The translations under genes and the position numbers were made by a program. A DNA stretch of 64,000 bases, taken from NCBI RefSeq assembly GCF_000164695.2, contig NC_014643.1:1302001-1366000 (forward strand), written 5' to 3'. This document shows, piece after piece, positions 47,092 through 54,926 of this stretch. The notes beneath the pieces are model-generated. The model saw nothing but the letters and a program-made list of their open reading frames with translations, was not told where the DNA came from and did no database searches. Numbering within the stretch: the first letter of the stretch is position 1; every line of letters starts with the position of its first letter. Source of the DNA: Rothia dentocariosa ATCC 17931 (lineage in GTDB: Bacteria; Actinomycetota; Actinomycetes; Actinomycetales; Micrococcaceae).

Positions 47092-47215
47092 GGTCCCATT
47101 ATCTCGTATGTGCCCCGGATTCTCCTTGAAAGTTTTTTGAGCGTGGCACATATTACAGGGGCAATTGTGCGCGAACACAAGACTTTTCCGTGTAATGGGG
47201 CCATAATAATTGAAT

Positions 47216-47252
47216 ATGTACATTACGTACATCATAAAATTTTACATGTAAA
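47216..47252. promoter_or_regulatory. Two palindromes in the lhr/nitroreductase divergent region
   Basis: ATGTAC-N5-GTACAT (47216-47232) and TTTACATGTAAA (47241-47252, perfect) with centres about two helical turns apart. They lie 30-66 bases before the nitroreductase start, suited to a dimeric repressor. The second matches the palindrome at 14214. Confidence 0.5.
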
Positions 47253-47281
47253 GTAATTTATTTCACTGAAAGGACACAGGT

Positions 47282-47866
47282 ATGACCCGCTTGACCGAAG
47301 ACCAGATCACCGCTCTCTTTCGCGAACCTCGCACCGTGAGTGCATTCACCGATCAGCCCGTCACCGATGAGCAGCTGCAGAAGATCCATGAGATCGCCTA
47401 CCTGGGGCCTACGGCCTTCAACAGCCAGCCCCTGCGCATCACCTGGGTAAAGAGCCCCGAAGCTCGCGAGCGCCTGGTCAAGCACATGATGGACGGGAAT
47501 AAGGAGAAGACCCTCAAGGCTCCTGTAACCGCTGTACTGGCCTTCGATAAGAACTGGCAGAAGCGCTTTGGGGAATTCGCACCCCAGGCCGCTGCCTTTG
47601 AATCCTACTACGAGGCTGAAGAGGCACGTATTCCCGCGGGCGCGCTGAGCTCTGCACTTCAGGCTGGCTACTTCCTGACCGCCGTGCGCGCTCTTGGCCT
47701 GGATGCGGGCCCCATGACTGGCGCGGATTTCGACGGTATCGCCGCTGAATTCTTCGAAGGCACCGACCAGCAGCCCTTCCTCGTCGTAAACCTGGGTTAT
47801 GGTGTGGCTCCCGAGTATCCGCGCGGTACCCGTTTTGAGTTTGATGATGTAACCCGCAGCATCTAA
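47282..47866 (+). CDS. RutE/HadB-like nitroreductase, copy 1
   Basis: FMN-dependent nitroreductase-fold oxidoreductase, 194 residues, similar to malonic semialdehyde reductase RutE. Features: RTVSAFTDQPVTDEQL (FMN contact Arg/Ser), YLGPTAFNSQPLRITWV, AGYFLTAVRALGLDAGPMTG and NLGYGV near the C-terminus. No other rut genes are present, so the physiological substrate (aldehyde, nitro compound or quinone) is open. GAAAGGACAC lies before the ATG. First of three tandem paralogues; two palindromes sit in its promoter region. Confidence 0.9.
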   Translation: MTRLTEDQITALFREPRTVSAFTDQPVTDEQLQKIHEIAYLGPTAFNSQPLRITWVKSPEARERLVKHMMDGNKEKTLKAPVTAVLAFDKNWQKRFGEFAPQAAAFESYYEAEEARIPAGALSSALQAGYFLTAVRALGLDAGPMTGADFDGIAAEFFEGTDQQPFLVVNLGYGVAPEYPRGTRFEFDDVTRSI

Positions 47867-47981
47867 AAGCTGTGCTTCGCTCTTGCTGAGGTGCCGAGGT
47901 GCGCCTTCGGTCCCCAGCGGGAATAAACCGCAGGAATCCGGCATATATACATGTACTCAGAGACCTGCGAATATGTGATGT

Positions 47982-48025
47982 ACCGGTGGCTGCCGTATCT
48001 GATGATGCGGCAGCCACCGGTTTTT
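47982..48025 (+). terminator. Terminator between nitroreductase copies 1 and 2
   Basis: Perfect 14-bp stem ACCGGTGGCTGCCG (47982-47995) with 48008-48021, 12-base loop, then TTTT. Copies 1 and 2 are thus separate transcription units. Confidence 0.9.
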
Positions 48026-48187
48026 GCTGGGCTCTGAGGGAATGGGGAACTGCCGCGGCGTGAATTCTGGGGGTAGCTTTATGGTGCGAACCGGTGCATG
48101 ATGGAAAGAACGGCGCGGTAGCCTTACGGGGGACGAATAGATTCACCATGTCGAGAGAACCTGAGGTTATAGGAAAGGATATGAGAG

Positions 48188-48772
48188 ATGACCCGTTTAT
48201 CTGAGGACCAAATCACCGCTCTTTTCCGTGAGCCCCGAACTATGCGTAAATTTACCGATCGGCCCGTCACTGATGATCAGCTTCGGGAGATTCAGGAGCT
48301 TACCTATCTGGGACCTACGGCCTTCAATAGTCAGCCTTTGCGTATCACATGGATCAAGAGCCCCGAGGCACGTGAGCGCCTTGTCAAGCACCTGATCGAG
48401 GCTAATCAAGAAAAGGCTCGTCAGGCACCTGTCAATGCCATACTCTCATACGATAAGGCGTGGATAGGCCGTGCAGATGTGTTTAACCCCCGCGCGGCAG
48501 AGACTATCAGGAACTATTGCACGACCGAGGAAATTGTTACCTTTGCCGCTCAGCAGAGCGCCAACCTGCAGGCCGGTTACTTTATGACCGCTGTGCGTGC
48601 CCTTGGTCTAGACGCCGGTCCCTTATGGGCCGATTTTGAGGGGCTGTACGAAGAATTTTTTGCGGGGACCGACGAGCATCCCATTCTTGTGGTGAATTTA
48701 GGGTACGGCGTTCCAACCCAGTACCCGCGCGATACCCGGTTCGGATTCGATGATGTAACCCGCAGCCTCTAG
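48188..48772 (+). CDS. RutE/HadB-like nitroreductase, copy 2
   Basis: 194 residues, the same length as copy 1 and near-identical at the N-terminus (MTRL-EDQITALFREPRT). It diverges in the middle (ADVFNPRAAETIRNYCTTEE) and at the FMN-phosphate loop, where GPMTGADF becomes GPLWADF with a deletion, which could change or weaken activity. AGGAAAGG lies upstream of the ATG. Same orientation, followed 183 bases later by copy 3. Confidence 0.88.
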   Translation: MTRLSEDQITALFREPRTMRKFTDRPVTDDQLREIQELTYLGPTAFNSQPLRITWIKSPEARERLVKHLIEANQEKARQAPVNAILSYDKAWIGRADVFNPRAAETIRNYCTTEEIVTFAAQQSANLQAGYFMTAVRALGLDAGPLWADFEGLYEEFFAGTDEHPILVVNLGYGVPTQYPRDTRFGFDDVTRSL

Positions 48773-48955
48773 CGGCTCGTGCATCTGCACTAGGATGCAC
48801 CGCCTACCGGTTTTGTGACGAAGTTTGACGGAATCTATCGGGAAAACCCCTGTGGCTATGCGTTGAAGCTGAGGCGGGTGCACTATGGAAAAGGGGAGTG
48901 GTGCGTAACGTGCCTCTTGCTCCATATGCCGCATACTCGCCGAAAGGGAAAGAAC

Positions 48956-49612
48956 GTGAGCTCACGCAGTGCTGCCGACCGGGGCATCGAACCGGAACCC
49001 TATCTCGCGAATCCGAGCCGCCAGTCACGCCTGTCCCGTGAACAGCGTGAGGCGCTATATGAACTGCCCCGCACCTCGTATCAGTTCAGCGATGATCCGG
49101 TGACTGAAGAGCAGCTTCATGAGATTTATCGGCTTACCGCGCTCGGGCCTACCGCCTACAACAATCAGCCTTTGCGCATTACGTGGGTGCGGTCGAAGAG
49201 TGCGAAAGAACGCCTTTTGGGATATCTTCACGAAAGTAATCGCGATGCTGCCGCCAGCGCGCCCGTGAATGCGGTTCTTGGGTACGACAAGAATTGGCAG
49301 AAACGGTTCGCCGAGTTCGCTCCGCACGCCGTGGCAGCGCAGGAGTTCTTCGAGGCTGAAGAAGAGCGCATTCCGCTGGGCAGGCTAAACGCACAGGTAC
49401 AGGCGGGGTACTTTATTACCGTGGTGCGTGCGCTAGGTTTAGATGCCGGGCCTATCACCGGCGTAGATTTTGAGGCTCTTGCCGCCGACCCCGTTCTGCT
49501 CGGCGGTGCAGATCAACAGCCTTTCCTCGTGGTGAATCTCGGCTATGGTTTGGGCCCCTATCGGGCACGCGGGCTGCGCTTTGACTTTGAGGATGTCACG
49601 CGCACTGTTTAA
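48956..49612 (+). CDS. RutE/HadB-like nitroreductase, copy 3
   Basis: 218 residues from GTG 48956 (AAAGGG seven bases upstream); the frame is open from 48815 without a ribosome binding site. After an extra 25-residue arm (RGIEPEPYLANPSRQSRL) it follows the family: ALYELPRTSYQFSDDPVTEEQL, LGPTAYNNQPLRITWV, GYFITVVRALGLDAGPITG, NLGYGLGP. It keeps the full phosphate loop, unlike copy 2. Cytoplasmic flavoenzyme; substrate unknown. Confidence 0.87.
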   Translation: MSSRSAADRGIEPEPYLANPSRQSRLSREQREALYELPRTSYQFSDDPVTEEQLHEIYRLTALGPTAYNNQPLRITWVRSKSAKERLLGYLHESNRDAAASAPVNAVLGYDKNWQKRFAEFAPHAVAAQEFFEAEEERIPLGRLNAQVQAGYFITVVRALGLDAGPITGVDFEALAADPVLLGGADQQPFLVVNLGYGLGPYRARGLRFDFEDVTRTV

Positions 49613-49824
49613 TTTCCGTGCTTCGCGTCCCGCCACGAGATTTTCCTGCGCTTACGGCAGCCCTGAAACGTGGCGGCGTATACCACGTGCGAGCGAGTTC
49701 CTAGCGTTTTCCTTTCATCTGGTGGTCTATCTCATAGATAGGTAAGAAATATTTCCGTATCAGAGTGATGAGGTGGAAAACTTAGGTAAACCTCGTGTAT
49801 AAATAAAACATTGTGTAGATGCTG

Positions 49825-49857
49825 AAGAGGCGGTTCCTGTATGAGGAACCGCCTCTT
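49825..49857. terminator. Bidirectional hairpin terminator
   Basis: 13-bp perfect stem AAGAGGCGGTTCC (49825-49837) with 49845-49857, 7-base loop. Separates nitroreductase copy 3 (+) from the convergent lipoprotein gene. T-run weak on the plus side. Confidence 0.75.
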
Positions 49858-49903
49858 GCTGTTATCGCTTCTTCTCGAAGCGCATCATTCGTGTGCTGAT
49901 TGG

Positions 49904-50785
49904 TTACGAACCGAACTGTCCCACGGACAGCTGCTGAACCTTGCCGGTGCACGCCTCAGAAGAAGCAGAGACCGTCGTCCAGTTGCCGTCACCGGGAACC
50001 TGAACTAAGAATCCGTGCGCCATCGTCGGTGAACAGTTCTTACCCAGCGGACCAGCGTTGACCGAGGTCACTGGGGCGTTTGTAGATTCACCTGTGTGCA
50101 GAAGCGTGCCGGTGGGGTTCGTCGAACCTGCCGCTGGGCGTGCTGGTGAGCCAATCTGACTGAAATTAGAATCCGCGTAGACAACCGTCGGGTTACCCTT
50201 GAGCACACAGGGCTCCTCAGAAACGTTCGTGAACGTCAGAATGAATTTCCGGGCTCCGGGTGTGCCCTTATCTTCGGAAACAGAAACCGAAAGATCGGTG
50301 ATCTGGCAGGCTGACGCTAGGAGTGAACCTGAAGAACCGGTTGCTGAACGCCCTGGCTGTTTAGCTTCTGGGCTGGACGATTCTTCAGTGCCGTTATCTC
50401 CATCGTTATTCGATGAAGAGCCATCCGCATCTTTGCTTTCCTCGCCGGATGAACTCTTTTTATCGTGAGAATCCTTAGAATTGGAGTCTTTTTTCTTAGC
50501 CCCATCCTCGGAATGTTCATCGTTTGAGTGAGAGTCGTTATTATCTGTGGGGTTATCCTCAGGGCTTTGAGAACTATCCCCGCCCGCGGTACTGATAGAA
50601 CCGGGGGACACAGAATGCGCCGGGTCGGAAGCACGGGTAATTTTACCCTGAGCAACGCTGGCGGATGCGCTCGGTGAAGCGTCAGTCTGCGCAGAATGAT
50701 CGGCATCGGAAACGCCGCAACCTGCCAGCGTAAGGGCGCAAAGAAGTGCGGTTGCGGAGTAGAGTATCTTAGCCGAACTCGTCAT
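49904..50785 (-). CDS. DUF4232-type lipoprotein
   Basis: 293 residues. Signal ending in lipobox LAGC (Cys about 23), then a long Ser/Asp/Glu/Lys-rich spacer to about residue 145, and a C-terminal beta-sandwich of the DUF4232 kind: CQITDLSVSVSEDKG, KFILTFTNVSEEPCVLKGNPTV and SACTGKVQQLS supply paired Cys. Found on actinobacterial cell surfaces; function unknown. Start ATG 50785 lies one base after the ferredoxin stop, so translation is coupled. The frame is open 12 codons further up, inside the ferredoxin gene. Confidence 0.82.
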   Translation of the reverse strand: MTSSAKILYSATALLCALTLAGCGVSDADHSAQTDASPSASASVAQGKITRASDPAHSVSPGSISTAGGDSSQSPEDNPTDNNDSHSNDEHSEDGAKKKDSNSKDSHDKKSSSGEESKDADGSSSNNDGDNGTEESSSPEAKQPGRSATGSSGSLLASACQITDLSVSVSEDKGTPGARKFILTFTNVSEEPCVLKGNPTVVYADSNFSQIGSPARPAAGSTNPTGTLLHTGESTNAPVTSVNAGPLGKNCSPTMAHGFLVQVPGDGNWTTVSASSEACTGKVQQLSVGQFGS

Positions 50786-50786
50786 A

Positions 50787-51107
50787 TTACATCGCCGCCT
50801 GCAATTGTATAGAGGCGCCATCCATGCCGGGTGCGTATTCCACCTGGCAGCAGAGGCGCGAGTATTCGTTAGCTACGTCGTCTACCATGTCGAGGAGATC
50901 CTCCTCAGCGTCGGTACGATCGCCTGAAGCCGCGTAGTGTTCTGGATCAATAAAGGTATGGCACGTGGCACAAGATGCGTTGCCACCGCATGTTGCGAGC
51001 ACGGGGAACCCGTTCGCTTGTACAGCTTCTAATAGAGTCTGGTGATCCTCCCATTCGATCTCTCGACTGTCACCGTCTTCTCCGGTTACATTGATCTTCA
51101 CGCTCAC
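50787..51107 (-). CDS. [2Fe-2S] ferredoxin, adrenodoxin type
   Basis: 106-residue electron carrier. Cluster ligands C-x5-C-x2-C are seen in ATCGGNASCATC, with the fourth Cys about 35 residues later in SRLCCQV. The acidic helix DAEEDLLDMVDDVANEYSRL is the adrenodoxin/putidaredoxin partner-binding segment. Partners are usually cytochromes P450 or, in ISC-type Fdx, cluster assembly; neither is adjacent. GAGGAGGAC lies upstream of the start. It is followed directly by the DUF4232 lipoprotein, an unexplained pairing. Confidence 0.93.
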   Translation of the reverse strand: MSVKINVTGEDGDSREIEWEDHQTLLEAVQANGFPVLATCGGNASCATCHTFIDPEHYAASGDRTDAEEDLLDMVDDVANEYSRLCCQVEYAPGMDGASIQLQAAM

Positions 51108-51324
51108 GCGCGTGTCCTCCTCACATTGTGTAGATGCACCTCTATTGTAAACTCAGAGCTTACCCCGTAAAACTTTGCGACGGGGGTATGACAGAGGTGT
51201 ACCCGCGAGAAGGGTACCAAGGTTAACCCTATGATGCAGTGGTGCCGTGCACAGCATATCCGTGACCCGTGCGCCCTAGGGAACGAGTCGAAAATGGTGA
51301 ATGAGAGTGCCTTTGTTCTGGAGG

Positions 51325-52509
51325 TTATTCCTCGAAATCTTCCTCTGTTTCCAGGGCATGCACGATACCGCGGCAGGTATCTTTGGGATTGGCGTATCGC
51401 AGATCCACACCAAAAATCTCGCGGATCTGACGGGCCGAATTTAGATGCCAACGTTGGCTGTCGGAGGGGGTCACAGATGTGGTAGCTTTCATACCCGGCG
51501 CCAATTTTTCGTGACGAATATCGTAGTGCTTGCCACCCATCGTAATCGTAAAACCGTGACTTTCCAGAAGATTCTTAAAAGCGTGAATATCGTGCGGAAT
51601 CTTAACGCCGCGCTGCGACTTGGTGCCGCGCATCCTGGGCTGCGATTCGAAGGGGTTGCGTGTTTTCACCACACCCTTGCGCACGCTGACAATCTTATGG
51701 TTGGTGTTTGAGAACTCTACCGAATAGCCGTGCAGGGAGTATACGGTACGGTTTGTACCCGGGATTGGGCGGCGATCATTCGCCTCTTCGAGAATGCGCT
51801 CCACAAGTTCTGCTGTGAGTCCCAGGGCGCTCAGCTGTTTTTCGGCATCAGGGGTGAGTTCGTAGTGTCCGCTGGGGGCGCTGAGCGTAGAGCCATCAAA
51901 AGGATGTACCGAGATAACCTCGGAGGTATTCGCGTTCAGAACGGCGGTGTACCCGAGGCGCCGGTTTGAATAATGCTGAACCTCACGTCCGAAACGGTTT
52001 TCCTGAGCGGATTCGTCGCGGCGTTCGCTGTCTTGGGCCGTAATGAGCTCAAGGACGAGTGCGTACCCCAGGTTGTTGCGCATCATATGATCGATGACAC
52101 CCGGCAGTACCGGGTAGATGCGGTCGCCCGGCGGAACATCGCCATAGAAATCATTCTCAATCTGTTCGGCAATGCGTTGGTTCTCGTGCGGAACCTCAAG
52201 CAGGGGAATAAGCTGCTGACCTGAGGGTTTAATCGTGGGCTTGACCGCCGCAGGCTTGGGGGCGTTGCGATAGGCGGTCACCAGCGCCTCGTTTTGGGCA
52301 ATAAATTCTGAGGCAAGAAGCGGCATGATGGTGAAGTAAAGCTCCGCAGCCTCCGGGGAGATTGTGCGCCGTGCATCCAGCAGGCTTTCACCCTCTGGGT
52401 TCTGTATAGTCCAGGTGCCCTCCTGCTCGGTGTATTCGTATCGCGCTAGGTGGGAGAGCTCCTGCAGGCGGGCATAAAGCTCGACGGGAATGTCTATTTT
52501 CTTGTTCAT
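51325..52509 (-). CDS. Unrecognised protein with two repeat modules and HicA-like C-terminus (cassette gene 3)
   Basis: 394 residues, soluble. Residues 1-65 resemble the N-terminus of the protein at 53176 (IPvELyarLqelshL and SLL patterns). Two modules of about 65-100 residues follow (about 105-207 and 216-280), each ending in a beta hairpin with the pattern tyr-Gly-Y-x-V...N-x-x-VISV (RRLGYTAVLNANTSEVISV; LHGYSVEFSNTNHKIVSV), reminiscent of DUF4258/BrnT toxin-like folds. The last 90 residues, with LLESHGFTITMGGKHYDIRH and QIREIFGVDLR, look like the HicA double-stranded RNA binding fold. These fold relations are inference. GGAGGAAAG precedes the ATG; 21 bases separate it from the gene at 52531. 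Confidence 0.75.
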   Translation of the reverse strand: MNKKIDIPVELYARLQELSHLARYEYTEQEGTWTIQNPEGESLLDARRTISPEAAELYFTIMPLLASEFIAQNEALVTAYRNAPKPAAVKPTIKPSGQQLIPLLEVPHENQRIAEQIENDFYGDVPPGDRIYPVLPGVIDHMMRNNLGYALVLELITAQDSERRDESAQENRFGREVQHYSNRRLGYTAVLNANTSEVISVHPFDGSTLSAPSGHYELTPDAEKQLSALGLTAELVERILEEANDRRPIPGTNRTVYSLHGYSVEFSNTNHKIVSVRKGVVKTRNPFESQPRMRGTKSQRGVKIPHDIHAFKNLLESHGFTITMGGKHYDIRHEKLAPGMKATTSVTPSDSQRWHLNSARQIREIFGVDLRYANPKDTCRGIVHALETEEDFEE

Positions 52510-52530
52510 AAGGTGCTTTCCTCCTAACCC

Positions 52531-53106
52531 CTATGAGACTGTGGCGTTTGATTCTAGAGAATTTTCCGGGGTATCTTCAGCACCGTTAGCGTCGGTATCT
52601 GTGGTGGATTGTCGAATACTCATGACGATGCGGTTATCGGGCGATATCGTAACCTGTATACCGCTTCCGTGATATTCGCGCGTCCAATCGAGGTTTACCC
52701 TTACCTTTTCGGGGGAGCTGATGGCGGAGACCATCGCATCGAAGGCTTCGCCGCCGTGGGTTTTAAGATAATTCTGCGCGCCGGAGGTGAAATCGCAGGC
52801 GGTGATATCGGGGACGCCAAGAAGCTCGCGAGCGGCTTCGGGGCTGTATTCTGTGCCGCTTCGTCCATCAAAATCATCAAACTCGTCAAGGGCGGTGATA
52901 ACGGTCATAGACGCGGTATTGACATCGACTCGGTAATCGTTGTGGCGGAACCGAATAATCCAACCGTTAATGCGTTCGGCGCGGCCCAGTGTGATAACTT
53001 CGCGGATAGTCACCAGATCGATATTGTCTTTTTTGAAGGTGTCCAACCGTCCCGGATCTACACGATAGTTGGCGGTGCGTTCGGCCTTGGTGATGGGATC
53101 ATTCAA
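52531..53106 (-). CDS. Unrecognised protein with two repeat modules (cassette gene 2)
   Basis: 191 residues, soluble. Two modules share the hairpin pattern of the preceding entry: about residues 18-78 (VTIREVITLGRAERINGW then NDYRVDVNTASMTVITAL) and 108-166 (MVSAISSPEKVRV then HGSGIQVTISPDNRIVMSI). Each has a helix, an ER/PE-containing linker and a two-strand end, like DUF4258-type domains. The last 25 residues are Ser/Thr/Asp-rich. It lies 69 bases after the gene at 53176 and 21 before the gene at 51325, so the three form an operon. No database family recognised. Confidence 0.72.
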   Translation of the reverse strand: MNDPITKAERTANYRVDPGRLDTFKKDNIDLVTIREVITLGRAERINGWIIRFRHNDYRVDVNTASMTVITALDEFDDFDGRSGTEYSPEAARELLGVPDITACDFTSGAQNYLKTHGGEAFDAMVSAISSPEKVRVNLDWTREYHGSGIQVTISPDNRIVMSIRQSTTDTDANGAEDTPENSLESNATVS

Positions 53107-53175
53107 AGAAGGCAGCGCGGTCTTCTGCGTGTGTCCGTATACCTGTGCGGGATGCTGCGCATCGGATGCTGAAGT

Positions 53176-53865
53176 CTATGAACCCGCTGGCTTTGGTGTT
53201 TGTGATGAAGCCGTCTCGGGCTGCGGGGTTGTATTTTCCGCTGAGGACTGTGCTGCTTGGTTCGTGCGCAGCTGTTGCAGGTATTCTTCAATGCGCGGAG
53301 GAGTATAGGTGAGTGTGCTCTTCTTCTTGAACATCGCTGGAGAAGGCATGCGGGCGATGCCGGGCGTGGGAACTTGCGGATGTTCATGGGAAGGTACCGG
53401 CTGGGCCTGCTCTAGGGGAGTGGGCACCGTAGGGACGGGTATGGGGCCAGTTTGCGTTGTATCTGCGCTATCATCACTCGCAGGTGCCTCCATCATGTCG
53501 GCGGGAGCATCCACCGCGGCGCTAATCGTGGTTTCGGGAACTAGCGGCAGAGAACCGGTGACAACCTCGTCGGCCTGAGATGCACTAACATCTTCGTGCT
53601 CTTGAGTCGAGAAAGAAACAATATCGTCAGCGTTTTCAATACGGTGTCGAAAATTCTTATACAGTATCTCGGATGCGGCGCTGAACAGCTTCTCGACGGA
53701 TGCAGATTCGGCGGGTGCACAAGGACACAGAAGCTCGGTCTGATCTTCGCTATAGACTGCCCAGTGGGCGCATCGGTGATTTGCCGGATAGTATGTAATA
53801 TCTTTTAGCTGAGCAATATCTATGAGAGAACCCACTAGGGATTGCGGTATTGTGAGCTGAACCAT
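53176..53865 (-). CDS. Unrecognised protein, first gene of three-gene cassette
   Basis: 229 residues. A globular N-terminal domain (about 1-90; IPQSLVGSLIDIAQLKDI, HWAVYSEDQTELLCPCAP) matches the N-terminal region of the protein at 51325 in spacing and key positions (IP-x-x-L...L, W, a LL turn). The CPC pair is unusual. The remainder is Pro/Ser/Thr/Glu-rich and probably disordered, with a Lys-rich patch (FKKKSTLTYTPPRIEEYL) near the end. No signal peptide or membrane helix. It heads the cassette, after a 470-base gap with a minus-strand TATAAT. Confidence 0.7.
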   Translation of the reverse strand: MVQLTIPQSLVGSLIDIAQLKDITYYPANHRCAHWAVYSEDQTELLCPCAPAESASVEKLFSAASEILYKNFRHRIENADDIVSFSTQEHEDVSASQADEVVTGSLPLVPETTISAAVDAPADMMEAPASDDSADTTQTGPIPVPTVPTPLEQAQPVPSHEHPQVPTPGIARMPSPAMFKKKSTLTYTPPRIEEYLQQLRTNQAAQSSAENTTPQPETASSQTPKPAGS

Positions 53866-54335
53866 GATGTTGACGCTCCTTCGCTGTTGAAATACTTTCC
53901 CTGGAAAATTGGGGTGTATCCAGATTACCGGTATTTTTGAAGCCTGTCTTGGGATGACGGTGTTTTTAATCCCCTAGCAGATAAAAGCGGTGCTAGAGCT
54001 TGTGGCACACCGGAAACTGAGGGGCAGACCAAAGTATTTACGCGATGCGTCTGGTTGCACTGATCGTATGGATAGCCGAAATTTCATAGGCTGGTTTTGT
54101 GTTGAGACCCCCGATAGTCACCGCTTCTGAAGGCATGGGTATAGTGCCTGAGGTGAAGCTGTTTGTAGATGTGAATGCCTGCATGTTGTGACTCAGAAGG
54201 ATCGGATCGTGGTTCTCTATACTCGTCAATTATACACTATTCAATAGTTGTTTTAGGGTATAGAAACGGCGAAATCCCCGGCGATTACTCGCCGAGGACT
54301 TTCAAACTGCCACGTCTGCAGGCTTTGATAGACAG
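53866..54335. other. Intergenic region upstream of the three-gene cassette
   Basis: A perfect TATAAT on the minus strand (about 54227-54232) is the best promoter element. An open minus-strand frame (54038-54229, 63 codons from TTG, or 48 from an internal ATG at 54184) has no ribosome binding site; I do not call it a gene. A hairpin TCC-CGGCGA/TCGCCG-GGA lies near 54273-54300. Confidence 0.4.
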
Positions 54336-54367
54336 CAAAAAAGCCCTTCCTTGACAGGAAAGGCTTC
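54336..54367 (-). terminator. Terminator of tRNA-Arg
   Basis: 10-bp stem AAGCCCTTCC (54341-54350) with GGAAAGGCTT (54357-54366, one mismatch), T-run on the minus strand at 54336-54341. Confidence 0.85.
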
Positions 54368-54372
54368 GTTCG

Positions 54373-54445
<73 letters not shown>

Positions 54446-54926
54446 ATGCTCCTCGCGACCGGGCTTATAACCACCCGTCGCAGCAACAAACAATACTATA
54501 CGGGCACCCTTGATAGCGCGCAAGTCGAAAAAGAGTGTTAGTTCTAACAAAAACCCTCAACTATTACTCACAAAGTTCCTAAAAACGGCATAAAAACCGC
54601 GTAATTTCAATGTTTTTGCGGGGTGGGAAAATTTTTCAAAAAATTTTGGAATTCGTGGGAACGCTCGGGATTATTCGGTGAAGCTATGCCGCATCCACAG
54701 GTAAACCAACTTAAGAACAAGAGTGCTGTAGGGGGTCGAATATAAAATACTCGACTCATCAGCTAAATGCGCTATTCTAGATGAACACGAGGATGTGGAA
54801 AATTCCACGGGCGTGTATTTAAGGAAGCTACACGCCCTCGTTAGTTTAAAACATCCTCACAACACACTGCCTGCCGTGCCAGTGAGGTGCCCGGCAATTC
54901 TCAAGACTCAAAGGGGAAATAGGTCA
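54446..54926. other. Intergenic region upstream of pckG
   Basis: Gene-free. It contains a perfect AT-rich palindrome AAAATTTTT-CA-AAAAATTTT at 54628-54647, about 280 bases before pckG, which could be a bent-DNA or regulator site. The pckG frame is open back to 54795 but without start signals. Confidence 0.45.

Noticed and set aside
47092-47235. 48-residue N-terminal extension of Lhr
   Set aside because: No start signal, Cys/His-rich non-conserved translation that overlaps the divergent regulatory region.
54038-54229. 63-codon minus-strand frame upstream of the three-gene cassette
   Set aside because: Starts with TTG directly after a TATAAT box, so the start would not be transcribed; the internal ATG has no Shine-Dalgarno. 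Kept only as a remark.
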